Notes: generated by a model not told the origin, from the letters alone. DNA of 64,000 nt from Liopterus haemorrhoidalis (GCA_963971575.1 OZ020612.1:34079916-34143915); one strand, 5' to 3'. Counted from the first letter of the stretch, positions 44,331 to 55,083 are shown. Translations and numbers: made by a program.

Positions 44331-44650
44331 GCTCTTATTATATTTATTTATTTCATAGGTTTCTTGTTTAATAAACACAAATCGGAGATTGTTAGGTTGA
44401 GTGGAATAACTGTGATAAAAACGTTTGATTATTTGCCATTTGTATTGTGTTTATTCCGCCTGTCCTAACAAATTCCACTCTTTTTTGTTAAACGAAGATA
44501 GGACATTGTTATGTGAGTCGGAATAAGTAATATAGTAAGTAGTATATTTTTGCAAAATAAAGAAAGAATAAATACAACAAAGGCGGAAAATTATATTTGA
44601 TATTTGTTTAATAATTTTCTGCACTTATTCCGGCTCATTTAATAGTGCCC
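44331..44650. repeat. Two related palindromic units
   Basis: 44395-44475 (GAGTGGAATAACTGTGAT ... TGTGTTTATTCCGCC) and 44510-44645 (GAGTCGGAATAAG ... CTTATTCCGGCTC) repeat the GGAATAAG/CTTATTCC plan of the 44195-44315 palindrome. Confidence 0.65.
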
Positions 44651-45187
44651 GATCTGCAGATACGCATTTCTTCTAGGAATTTTTAATCTAAGTTAGTACC
44701 ATAAAAGGCATTGCCATTTATTGCCTTTTTTATAATATTTTGAATAGCTCCCGGTTCTTGCGGGTATGTTTTGTTTATCCAGCTGATACCATTTTATTTA
44801 TTTTTTCAGTTTGTATTAACGCTCAATGTAACGTGAAATGTAGCTCAAAGCATCAAGGTATTATTTTCAAGCTAAAAACACTCAAGCAGTATTTTGAAAC
44901 GTATGTATTCAAAATAATGTCTGTTAGTTTTGGTTGTTTGAGATGCTACAAGCACACAATTGTTTTGTGTGCTTGTAGCTATTACATTTAGATTTAAATT
45001 CAATCATTAAATCATAATTTGTTAGTTTTAAGTGAAATAGTGTAACTCATTGTGAAAATAACATGTTTGTGTAAATAAATTGTTGTATAATTAATGCAAT
45101 AGAAATCTGATCAGTTGATAATTACACCTACTCGCGAGATAAACTCCACCAATCGCACAAACTCATATGTCCCAATAGTGCCACGCA
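44651..45187. other. Unclassified stretch with a perfect hairpin
   Basis: GCTACAAGCACACAA (44945-44959) pairs perfectly with 44965-44979 over a 5-base loop. No gene seen; the short frame 44740-44991 runs through this hairpin. Confidence 0.5.
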
Positions 45188-45560
45188 CAGGGCCGGCGGA
45201 AGCGGGCATGCGGGTGCCTCTGCGAGTGGGGCGCTGACGTGAGACTCTAAAGGGCGCCAGATTAATGTAAAAGTAATTAGTGAAATTTAATTCTGTAACG
45301 AGGACCCTTTTTAGGTCATCACTTAAAATTTAAAAGTGAGGACTTTTTTTTAGGTCATCACTTGAAATTTAAAAGTGAGGACTTTTTTTAGGTCATCACT
45401 TGAAATTTAAAAGTGAGGACTTTTTTTTAGGTCATCACTTGAAATTTAGAAGTGAAGACTTTTTTTTTGTCATTATTTATATTTTAGAAGTAAGAACTCT
45501 TTTTGTTTCCAGAACATTTATAAAATCTTACCCAGGGCTCGAAAAAAGTTAGTTACACCT
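45188..45560. mobile_element. Probable hAT-type MITE with palindromic unit array
   Basis: GC-rich left end CAGGGCCGGCGGAAGCGGGC; 45295-45500 holds about five tandem ~40-bp units (GTGAGGACTTTTTTTAGGTC, ATCACTTGAAATTTAAAA), the cleanest array in the window; the right part ends CCCAGGGCTCGAAAAAAGTT, AGTTAC, like 8905-8932. TSD not found. Confidence 0.65.
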
Positions 45561-45659
45561 GGGGATGCTCAATTAAATCTTGCCTACGGGCACAAAACGG
45601 GTTATTTTGTCTCATTAAGGTCCTACTTCTTACAAAATCTTACTCCGTCCGCGTCATAT
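45561..45659. other. Spacer
   Basis: Nothing recognised. Confidence 0.3.
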
Positions 45660-45965
45660 ATATTGTTTTTGATTAATCTATTTGAAGACCCTTGTTTCTT
45701 GCTGATAAATCTAATTGTTTTACTACTTCTCTCATTGTTCTTTCGCTTCGTGTTAAAACAACAATATTATCAGCAAATGTCAGATACTTATACATTTTGT
45801 GGTATACTAATCCTGATATATTGATTTGGCTACCTATTATAGTTTATTCTAGTGCAAAGTTAAAGATAATTGACGAAAGTAGATCGCCTTATCTCAGTCC
45901 CAACTTCACCGCAAACTTATTAGATAATTTCATATTAAATTTTCTGTGTATTGTAAGGCCATTTT
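45660..45965 (-). pseudogene. LINE reverse-transcriptase relic (RTE-like)
   Basis: Minus-strand reading KLGLR-stop-GDLLSSIIFNFALE-stop, then NISGLVYHKMYKYLTFADNI and VVLTRSERTMREVVKQLDLS, ARNKGLQID. The first block is the G-L-R-Q-G-D-x-L-S-x-x-x-F-N box and FADN is a mutated YADD box. Stops at the Q of the GLRQG box and after ALE show it is dead. Only these two RT motifs, about 95 codons, survive. Confidence 0.8.
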
Positions 45966-46229
45966 ATCAAATTCACTAGCTTATGGCTAACTTCTATTTT
46001 TTAATCACCTTAAATACTTCTTATTTTCGACTCGAACCTTGATCTGCGCACCTTGAATATCAGAGTGTGGGATTATTGCGACTGCAGGATTTTAAATATA
46101 TATATTTTTTTAAATGCCAGTGTTAGAGTTTTTAAATGATTTTGTATTTTAAGAGAAAAAAATATTAAAGAGACATTTTATACCCGACGGAAATGTGTAA
46201 TAAAAAATTATATTGGATGGATCATAAAC

Positions 46230-46450
46230 CAATGCCACCACAATAATATCGAAAGATTATATTCCAAAGTAGTGTATGGGACATGAACTCGAATCCCTGC
46301 TCTCCGTAGGCATTTAGGTATTAAATACTTGAAACTATATTGATTCCTGACCTGATTGCACAATATTGGAAATGAAAATTCTAAATTGGAGTTCCGAGAT
46401 TTGAACCTTGCCTCTGCGCTCCATATGTATCATTTTACAAAACCACGGCA
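46230..46450 (-). repeat. Two adjacent tRNA-derived SINE-like copies
   Basis: On the minus strand copy one (about 46250-46330) has ACGGAGAGCAGGGATTCGAG; copy two (about 46345-46450) has GCAAGGTTCAAATCTCGG, where GGTTCAAATCTC fits the tRNA B box. Both resemble 25090-25195. No complete tRNA cloverleaf. Confidence 0.55.
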
Positions 46451-47666
46451 ACACAGAGTTTGCTGAAAAAATGTCTATGTGTTTTTCTTCATAGGTTATT
46501 CACATTGAATTTTTCAGGACAATAAAGCTATGGTTACTACTCTAACAAAATTTGTCAGTTTTACGAGAATATAATTCATTCATATTTATGTAGAATCGGC
46601 GTGATCAAAAAATGTGTTGTCGCACGTCGTGTAGTATTTGAATCGAACAATGAACCCCCTTGGCACCTGGGTTCGCAAACCCTCTGTGACTTGTGTCACC
46701 GTATCCACCCATTTCATATATAAATTCCGTGGGCATGTGTTCTATATACAAAGAAGGATATGCGTGTTCCAGTGTTTGTTAAACTTTTGTGGTTTGTGAG
46801 AATGTCTGTTACCGATCTGTTGTCTGTTTTTGGAGGTGTGGACGAACGGGATGATATATTAATGACTTGTTGGTCGAGTAGGATTTACCATTTGTCATCA
46901 TTCTTCTTTTTTGTTTGATTCGTTTGAATGGGCAACGGAATACTGTGAACAGAATGAGCGGAAAATTGCCGCTTTTGTTGGCTTTTATTAAATCCCTACT
47001 GGAATTCTAGAATGATCTGCCATGAATGAATATTAACAGGAGCCGTATTAGTTAAAAATACTAGTAGTATATAATATTTGAATAAGTAAGTACTAGAAAT
47101 GAATTAGCAACTAATTTGTCAGACAAATCAAAGACGGATTCAACATCAATAAATAATAATAAAAATTGATGTGAAGTGAATAGATTTGAAATTTCAAAAA
47201 TATAGGTGAAAGAATCAATATTTAAAAAAAAAAAAACCTTTTGTACTATTGCGACTCGCATCAATGTATATTTTTTAAAAATATCTTTAACAAAATACGC
47301 ATCAAAATTTCATTTACCCATCTTAATTTAAGATTTTGTTTGATACCCAGAATACATTTTTAACGATCCAAAAAATTCTATATATTTAATTAAATCCAGT
47401 TATATTATTTCGATTTACATCAATGTGCATTGCGTCTTATTTTTTGGATTATAGGGGTTGTGACAATTTATTTTTGTATATTTTTAGGGACAAATCATAG
47501 AAGAGATAAATAGATTTTTTTTGTAAAAATATCTCAAAATAATCAAAAATTCGAGTTAAATTATTCCGTTTTGTAACAATGTTTATTGCTCCGATATTTT
47601 TAAATATATTCAGAACAGTTCCTTTTCAATAGCTTACATTTGACAAAAATAATAAGATCAAGGTCT
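46451..47666. other. Unclassified stretch
   Basis: No feature supported. Confidence 0.3.
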
Positions 47667-47740
47667 AGCAAACTATAGTACGCACTATACGTGTATATGG
47701 TTCCGAAGCATAGATATTAATGAATGGAGATTGACAAAAC
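47667..47740 (+). pseudogene. LINE thumb-region remnant
   Basis: LYVYGSEA-stop-ILMNGD matches the 'Y-G-S-E-A-W-x-L' box of RTE-like ORF2 proteins and the DNA resembles 42950-42975. Very short. Confidence 0.35.
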
Positions 47741-48499
47741 CACAAATCCTTTTAATTTTTTTTTGATATTATGCTACATAATTGGTTTAAAAATGTTGGC
47801 CTCAAATCTATATAGATAAAATTAAAGACTGCATCTGTTTCTTTTCCTCTTACTTCATTTCTACATGTTTCAAGCGATTGGAAGACGATATCTACCGAAA
47901 AATCAATTTCGGTCTGTCTGTCTGTTTGCCGAGTTTCACACAAAAACGGCTAGACATATTTTCATATTTGATTTAATGTGGAACGGCAAAACAAAACCAG
48001 GATTCATACGGTGACCTTACGTTCTTTAATAGAGGACAGTCTTTTATTTTAGAACTTTGTCCTGTAGATTTATTTATTTCTCAAAAACCCACTTTTTTCT
48101 TTATTATTTGATTTTTCATTTAAAGTAAAGAAATTTACTTTTATAATCATTGGGACATGGCGATCGCAGAAGTTAAAGGAATTCGGAAGGATCTTACTCT
48201 ACGAAAAATATCGTTGTGAAAACTCAACTAAAAACTGAAACAGTCGAAGTATATATCAGAACCAAGTATTATGATAAAACTTTCAGGATTTGTAAAAGAT
48301 AAACATAGGTATTTAATATAGGTACATTCATATGAAATATATCAATAATAAGTTGCCTTATATTTTAAATAAAAATTTATTTTATTTATTTTTATAAGAA
48401 AATCATTTTGGTATAAATTTCTCTTAATTTCATTCTTGAGCCTTAATTTTTCATAGATTTTTCCTTTATTTTTTCTAAAAAAATATGGTCATTATTCGG
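47741..48499. other. Non-coding stretch with dispersed CTGT motif
   Basis: 47895-48000 has TTTCGGTCTGTCTGTCTGTT, then GCCGAGTTTCACACAAAAAC, a motif block also seen near 21975 and 53540. Confidence 0.4.
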
Positions 48500-50945
48500 T
48501 AATGAAGTGCTTTACTGTAATTTTTGTATTGCAATTCTGGCATCTATCTGTAGTCGTCCTGTCAAAGATATGTTGGTGTGTGATTCGGCTATGTCCTATT
48601 CTCAGTCTGGTGACCATGATCTATTCCCTTCTGGTTCCGAAGGTTCTCCATGGTTTAACTGTAATTTATTATCAGTGATGGAGAGACATTCGGTTTACCA
48701 ATTTTCTAGGTTCCTCTCGTTTCCCATATTTTTCCAATCATAGTCCATCATTATGAGAGCACCGTCTGGTTGTTCTAATGTGGTGGCTTCTTTCGCTTTT
48801 CTGTCATTCATTTCATTCCCTGCGATGCCACTATGTGAAGGAACCCAGACTAGGTATACGCTGTTGTTCTGCTCACGGTGGAGGAGATGTACAAGCTCCT
48901 GGACACGAAGTATGAGAATGTGCTTCACATATAGTTTGTCTATATCTTGCATAGCACTTAGAGAATCGGTACATATTATAAATGATTATTTTGTCTACCC
49001 TTTTCATATATACGCTGCAGTGCTTTAAGGATGCTCAGAACTTCTGCTGTATAGATGCTACTGTGGTTCGGCAGCCTGTAGTTTTACTTGTTTCTAGGAA
49101 AATGATGACTGGTCCAGTTTGGTTGTTTCTTCTGGACCTGTCCGCAAAAACTTTTTATTTACCACAAGTTTTGTGGCAGATTTCAAAAAATAATTTTTTA
49201 AGTAGCTCTGGCGGTGTAGTGTCTTTGGAGTACTTCAAGAGTTCAGTGTGGTACTCGGGATGTTTACTTGTCCAAGGTGGAAGGTTGGTAGTATATTTAG
49301 GCTGTATTTACAGGTGGGTTTAGGCATAGTTGGTTTAATATATTGAATATTTTGGCTTGAAAGGATTTTTTTGTTAAAGGTTGATTATTTGGTGGCCTGT
49401 TTTAAATATGTAAGGGTAGGTTGGTTGGGATTGCTTGCTAGCGAGCTTAGGGGCGTAACTAGTAGTTAGCGTTGTCCGACGTCTTTGAAGGGATGGTTCA
49501 CATGTTTCTATAAGAATGCTATCTACAGGACTTGTTTTGTATGCTCCTGATATTATTCGGAGTGCAGTATTATGAATAAGGTCTATGATTTTCAGTTTGG
49601 TTGGTTTTGCTGTTTGGTATATTATGCTGCCGAAGTCGATTTTTGATCGTATCAGACTTTTGTATATAGTCATTAATGTGTGTCTATCTGCTCCCCATTT
49701 AGAGTGTCCAAGCATTTTCAGGGTATTCATTTTTCTGTATCAGTCGGCTTTGAGCTTTCTAGGTGTTGTTTTCAAATGAATTTATCATCAAGTATCATGC
49801 CTAAGAATTTTTTGGATTTGACGTACGATATTGTTTCACCATTTAGTTGTAGTACTGGTTTTTCATTTGTCTTGTGCAGTCTACAGAAATGCATTGCTTG
49901 TGTTTTCGTCGGTGAGAATTCAAATCCAGTATCTTGAGACCATTGTTCAAGGTTACTAATTGCTAGTTGTAGGCTTTTTTCTAGCATTTTAATATTCTTG
50001 TTTTTACATATGATAACAATGTCATCGGCAAACACAAGATTTTTTACTGGTAATTTTATGTGTTTGGTGATTGAGTTCATGCTATTAGGAACAGTGTGAC
50101 TGCCAGGATGGAACCTTGCGGTACTTTCGGTTTGTTAAGTTTTTTATAAAGTGTAAAATATTACCCCCAATTTCTAGTCTTTGTATTGAGTTTATTATGT
50201 AACGACGCCAGGCCATATCATAGACTTTTTTGATGTCGAAAAACACTGCCACCATATGCTGTTTGTTATTGAATGCCGATTGTATTTCAGATACTAAAGT
50301 TATTAGATGGTCTATTGTACATCTTTCCGTCTGAATCCGCACTGGACATTGTTGAAAATGTTTAATGATTCAAGGTACCATACGAATCTGTTATTAACCA
50401 TTTTTTTCCATCGCTTTGCATATAGTGTGTTGGAGAGTGCGACCGGCCAGTAGTTAGTAGCCTACTTTTTATCTTTATTAGGTTTTGACAGCGGAATAAT
50501 TGCAACTTCTCTCCATTTCTTCGGGAATTCGTGATATTCCCAACCATATTAAATATTTTGAGCATATGTTCTTTCAGACTGTGTGGGAGTTGTTTTAACA
50601 TTTCGTTGTAATATTATCAGGACCAGGACTGCTGTTATTTTTAAGGCTATTTAAAGCACATTGTAAATCTGCGTCCGTAAATGGGATGTTTAAAGGGTTG
50701 TTAATATCAAGGGGGATAAGTAATGAGTTTGGAATTGTTTATTGTAATTTTGATTGCTGGAATTTTCTTGGAAGTGTTTGGTAATACAGTTTATTATTTC
50801 TTGAGGGGATTCTATGGCTTCTCCGTCATTTAGAATGATTTCCTGATGTTGTTGGTATTTTTTTCCATTTATCCTTATTATTTCATTCCAGATTTCGACT
50901 GTTTTAGTTTCTTTTGTCATTGTAGATACATATTCTGCCCATGAT
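48500..50945 (-). pseudogene. LINE relic with RT and RNase H (I/Jockey-like)
   Basis: Minus strand, 5' to 3': WNEIIRINGKKYQQHQEIIL (about 50830-50890), TERCTIDHLITLVSEIQSAF then MVAVFFDIKKVYDMAWRRYI (motif A region; 50085-50342), LPVKNLVFADDIVIICKNKN (FADD catalytic box; about 49990-50060), TKTQAMHFCR, KSKKFLGMILDDKFI, TLKMLGHSKWGADRHTLMTI, LRIISGAYKTSPVDSILIET, and finally YLVWVPSHSGIAGNEMNDRK (48695-48952), which is the RNase H V-P-x-H-x-G-I-x-G-N-E box. RNase H after RT points to an I-like clade. Several frame changes and stops show it is dead. The 5' end is truncated at about 50945; no endonuclease domain is present. The reading pieces are co-linear, so it is one copy. Confidence 0.9.
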
Positions 50946-51030
50946 TCTTGATTTCAAAAGAAACACTTTTTAAATATATATATAAATATAAATATAATAA
51001 AACGATTTCTCTTGGACTATTTACATTGGA

Positions 51031-51062
51031 GACGTTTCGTGTGAAAAGTCACACATCTTCAG
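51031..51062 (-). ncRNA. Hammerhead ribozyme motif, dimer-type
   Basis: On the minus strand: CTGAAGA, stem II GTGTGA/TCACAC (51039-51044 with 51049-51054), GAAAC, GTC with cleavage predicted after the C at 51031. All core bases are canonical; ACGT provides a self-complementary stem III for dimers. Stem I is only partly paired. No Penelope coding sequence remains nearby. Confidence 0.6.
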
Positions 51063-51116
51063 TCTAGTATAAAAAATATCAGTAACGTAACTTTCTTATC
51101 ATCGTCAAGCAGTCTA

Positions 51117-51118
<2 letters not shown>

Positions 51119-51161
<43 letters not shown>
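51119..51161. repeat. (AT)n microsatellite
   Basis: Pure AT repeats between two hammerhead motifs of the same orientation. Confidence 0.9.
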
Positions 51162-51211
51162 TATTTCGTTTTAAAGCGTCATATGCATAAAATAAATAAA
51201 TTATTTCATGG

Positions 51212-51248
51212 GACGTTTCGCATTTTATTTCAGTAAATGCATCTTCAG
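51212..51248 (-). ncRNA. Hammerhead ribozyme motif, second copy
   Basis: Minus strand: CTGAAGA, stem II GCATTT/AAATGC (51220-51225 with 51235-51240), GAAAC, GTC. Stem I begins GG/CC and continues with CA/TG around a bulge. Same strand as the motif at 51031-51062, about 180 bp away, like tandem terminal repeats of a Penelope-like element. Confidence 0.6.
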
Positions 51249-52211
51249 CCTGTGATATGCAATTATCATAGACGGTGAATAATGTTGCCGATGGTCATGT
51301 ATGTATCAAACCTTGGTTAATACATGGTGGGAAAGTTAAACAACATGGAATATTGTACATAAATTATAAATTTTGTCAAGAATAGGTCAAATCACTGTTA
51401 CCGTGTCAGTATTTAAAATCAAATTTGATTTTAAATACTGATAATATAAATGAGCGACACAATTTTTGTTTTGACCAGTAGTTTTCAAAATACGTTGTGC
51501 AAATTTATTATTTTAATAGTTTTTTGCTTATTTGAAACCATAGTCTTACAGCACTAAATATTTGAGAAAAATGCAATTTAATATATTTATTTTTTAATTT
51601 TGTAAATTTACTCGGAAAGATGAAAATATAAACACTTAACAGAGCAAGATGGATTTATATGAGATCAAAAGTCAACCAGAATGACAAAAACCAATTAGTG
51701 AGAAAGTGTAGTAATTTTTAATTTGTCAGTTGAAATTATTTGTCAAACATGAAAAATGATTCAACAAAACCGAAAAAGTAACAATAATGACCTTTTATTA
51801 ACTTAAGTACAAGAAACCACAGGTACAATGTAACAAAACTGTTTCTTTGTCAACAATTTTATCCATTACAAAAGCGACCACCCTGCAGTGACTTCTGCCA
51901 GAGTGAATATACTCTGCCTCTTCATAATAGTGATTTACAACTCGTATATTCTATTTGCTAAGAGATTCACACAACTTACACATTTAAAATAATTCATTGC
52001 TATTCGTACTACTGTCCATTGCAAGGTAAATACAACAATAAAACTTAATAAGTTGTTTGAACGATGGGTAGGTAAGTGTACCTGCATGTTACTTACAGTA
52101 AAGACAAGAAGATAAATTATAGCGAAATATTGTCATAATTCTGCCACTTTATATTACTATTTAATATTAATTTTGTGTTTCATTATTTACGAATCATTAA
52201 TTTCCACCAGT
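51249..52211. other. Unclassified stretch with a 36-bp perfect palindrome
   Basis: 51406-51441 equals its own reverse complement (half-site TCAGTATTTAAAATCAAA). No gene. Confidence 0.5.
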
Positions 52212-52229
52212 ATTATCTGTCTCGTATTA

Positions 52230-52314
<85 letters not shown>

Positions 52315-52322
52315 TTCTCTTT
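52212..52322. repeat. (CT)n microsatellite
   Basis: About 50 CT units with a few CTTT/CGCT interruptions. Confidence 0.95.
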
Positions 52323-52364
52323 TCTGTCACTAGCTATCAAATTAGATCACTAGCATACAAACTG

Positions 52365-52393
52365 TATTCCGCCAGTATCTGACTGGCGGAATA
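52365..52393. repeat. Perfect 12-bp-stem hairpin
   Basis: TATTCCGCCAGT and ACTGGCGGAATA around ATCTG. A GC-rich block (CCGGCC repeated three times, 52413-52475) follows. Confidence 0.8.
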
Positions 52394-52859
52394 AATTTCG
52401 ATCTGGTCAAGTACCGGCCTCGTTGGATCAAGGACCGGCCCCATTGATCGAACATTGGGACCGGCCCACCAGGAAATGGCCCAGAGTCCCGGCAGGCCAG
52501 GCGCTAGTGTATTCCGCGGAAAACTGGGGTTCCACGAAACCTATCTTTACCTATAGATAACCTATAGATTATAACAGCGTTTCCCAAAGGGTGGGTCGCG
52601 ACCCGGCTCCAGGTCTCAGAAAAATTTTTGCCGGGTCGCGAAAAAAATTGTAAAAACACAAAAAAGATTTTTTTTTTGTACATACTATATTTTTTTACGT
52701 CAGTCACTAGAATAGTGTGTATTTGTGCTCTTTATTACTATACTATATTCTTTATTACTATACTATACTCTTTATTACTATTTATTACTCTTTATTACTA
52801 TAAAGCTACTGCTTTACCGCTCGCACCTCGTCTATTTGAGCTAAAAGACACAATCATTT

Positions 52860-53180
52860 TCAATTCAAGAACATCTCTTAGAGCTAATAAATAATTTTAA
52901 ACACTACTTTCCGGATATTCCTTCAAATAATATGTAGAGTAAAGATCCATTTTCTGTTGAAATTGAAAAGGAAGAGGTGTTTAGTCTTAGTGAGCAAGAA
53001 GTTGATAATTTAATTGAAATTTGATGCGACACCGATCTTAAAAAAGTATTTCAAACTGTACCACTAATTAATTTTTGGTTGCGCTGTCAAAAAGAGTATC
53101 CAAGCGTAACCGAAAAAGCGATACAATTTCTAATGCCTTTTGTCACCACATATACGTGTGAAGCTGCGTTCTCAGCATTA
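52860..53180 (+). pseudogene. hAT transposase C-terminal region, first part
   Basis: Plus-strand FQEHLLELINNFKHYFPDIP, then DPFSVEIEKEEVFSLSEQEV, DNLIEI-stop-CDTDLKKVFQTVP, LINFWLRCQKEYPSVTEKAI, QFLMPFVTTYTCEAAFSAL. This is the F-W-x-x-x-x-x-E-Y-P-x-x-x-x-x-A-x-x-x-L-x-P-F-x-T-T-Y-x-C-E-x-x-F-S-x-L block of Buster/ZBED5/FAM200-type hAT transposases. Two in-frame stops are present. It is cut right after FSAL by the insertion and resumes at 54695. Confidence 0.85.
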
Positions 53181-54694
53181 GTGTGCAGATACATTGGGCG
53201 CGGAAACGTGCGATTTTTTGAACGCACGAGAACTGACAGCAAAACAAACACACGAAGTTAAATGAGCATGGTTACAGTACATGCATACTTGCGTACGGTA
53301 ACTTGCGTCGACGCACAAACATGTTTGTTTTTTGATGCGTCCAGCAGGCCAAAAATATGAGTTTTGATCCAAAGACTTTTTTTACAAAATTAGAAGAAGA
53401 ATAGAATTGTTAATATGCTGCTGCATAACAATGGGGATTTTTTATTTCGTTATTTATCTGTTTATTTATTTATTTTGTTTTCTTCATTTCTTTGAAGTTC
53501 TACAGAAACAAATAGGTTTGTTTCTGTCCAAAAAAATCAACAAAAAATTTCTGTCTGTCTGTTTTTTCCGAGATCCACGTAAAAATTATTATTCATCCAG
53601 ATGAAAAAGTACTTCGGACAATAATTTTTGTTTTTTTACTCTAAACAATTTGTGTTTTACACGTTTTTGCTGTTAACAATAATGGAGATGTTTAAAGATA
53701 ACCCCGTAACTCCACAAATATTCATCTAAAAATGCATACAACAAAAATAATTTGTTTTATTACTATAAATAATGTTGTTTTATATGTTTTTGCTGTTCAG
53801 TAACAGATATTTACAATAAAATAGTTTAATTTGAATGAAACCGCACGCAAATCGCACGTATGTACTGAAACCACCCATCCGCAGATCAAGACAAGAACGT
53901 ACAGTGTAAACGCTCGTTACCGCACGCACGGATACAGTGTAAGTGTGCATTGGATGCGGAAACGTGCGATTTTTTGAACGCACGAGAACTGACAACAAAA
54001 CAAACACATGAAATTAAATGAGCATGGTTACAGTACATGCATACTTGCGTGCGGTAACTTGCGTCGACGCACAAACATGTTTGTTTTTTGATGCGTCCAG
54101 CAAGCCAAAAATATGAGTTTTGATCCAGACTTTTTTTTTACAAAATTAGAAGAATAATATATTTGTTAATGTGCTGATACATAACAATGGGGATTTTTTA
54201 TTTCGTTATTTACTTGTTTATTTATTTATTTTGTTTTCTTCATTTCTTTGTTTATTTTTAATAAGTTCTACAGAAACAAATAGAATTGTTTCTGTCCGAA
54301 AAAAATCAACAAAAAATTAATTTCTGTCTGTTTTTTTCCGAGATTCACGTAAAAATTATTATTCGTCCAGATGGAAAAGTAGTTCGCACAATAATTTTTG
54401 TTTTTTTATTCTAAACAATTTGTGTCATACACGTTTTTGCTGTTAACAATAATGGAGATGTTTCAAGATAACCCCGTAACTCCCCAAATATGCATCTAAA
54501 AATGCATAGAACAAAAATAATTTGTTTTATTACTATAAATAATGTTATTTTTGCTGTTCAGTAAAAGATATTTGAATGAAACCGCACGCATGTCGCACGT
54601 ATGTACTGAAACCACCCATCCGCGGATCAGGACGAGAACGTTCAGTGTAAACGCTCGTTACCGCACGCACGGATACAGTGTAACCCTAGCCTAA
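53181..54694. mobile_element. Tandemly duplicated insertion, unit ~756 bp
   Basis: CGGAAACGTGCGATTTTTTG occurs at 53201 and 53957, and the two stretches stay similar for about 740 bp, each ending near ACGCACGGATACAGTGTAA. The unit edges (AGTGTGCA..., ...ACAGTGTAA) are weakly inverted. It splits the hAT transposase between codons for ALA-type residues. No ORF of its own; TSD uncertain. Confidence 0.7.
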
Positions 54695-54830
54695 CCCTAG
54701 CCGAAGTGTACTTAAAAAATAAGTATCGAAACAGATTGGATGTCGAACCTAATTTGAGAATAAAATTAACATCGTTACCTCCTAATTTGAAATTTTTATG
54801 TGATGACAAACAACATCATCCTTCACACTA
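54695..54830 (+). pseudogene. hAT transposase C-terminal end, second part
   Basis: Plus-strand AEVYLKNKYRNRLDVEPNLR then IKLTSLPPNLKFLCDDKQHH, PSH-stop. K-x-K-x-R-N-R-L-x-x-E-x-x-L-R-x-x-L is the closing block of Buster-type hAT transposases and continues directly from FSAL at 53180. A normal stop is present, followed by the 3' TIR region. Confidence 0.85.
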
Positions 54831-55083
54831 AGGACAAAATATGTGAAACAAAGTTTACCTCATATAATAAACTTTAGTAAATGAATATAATTGTTAATTT
54901 TTTAATTATTAATATTTTTATTATATAATTATTGTGCAATTTTTGTGTATGAAACTTGATTTTTATTAAAAAATAAAATTTGTTTTGTAAATAAATGTTT
55001 TTTTTTCATAAACTGGGTCGCGAAATATTTTAATAATCATACCGGGTCGCGGTCAAAAAAGTTTGGGAACCGCTGTATTATAG

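Larger units (their letters stand above)
52575..55075. mobile_element. hAT (Buster-like) element with nested insertion
   Basis: 2501 bp. TIRs CAGCGTTTCCCAAAGGGTGG and, reverse-complemented, CAGCGGTTCCCAAACTTTTT; both ends then carry GGGTCGCG motifs, as in Buster/Charlie elements. Flanks GATTATAA (52567-52574) and TATTATAG (55076-55083), 6 of 8. It encodes a plus-strand transposase remnant in two parts (52860-53180, 54695-54830) separated by a tandemly duplicated insertion. Confidence 0.85.

Noticed and set aside
44740..44991. 83-residue frame starting MNSSRFLRVCFVYPAD
   Set aside because: Runs through a perfect DNA hairpin and shows no known domain.
52173..52382. Open frame with a long Leu-Ser repeat
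   Set aside because: A direct translation of the (CT)n microsatellite.
54676..54700. AACCCTAGCCTAACCCTAG resembling telomeric repeat
   Set aside because: Only two imperfect units, at the edge of an inserted element; not an array and not the usual insect telomere unit (TTAGG).
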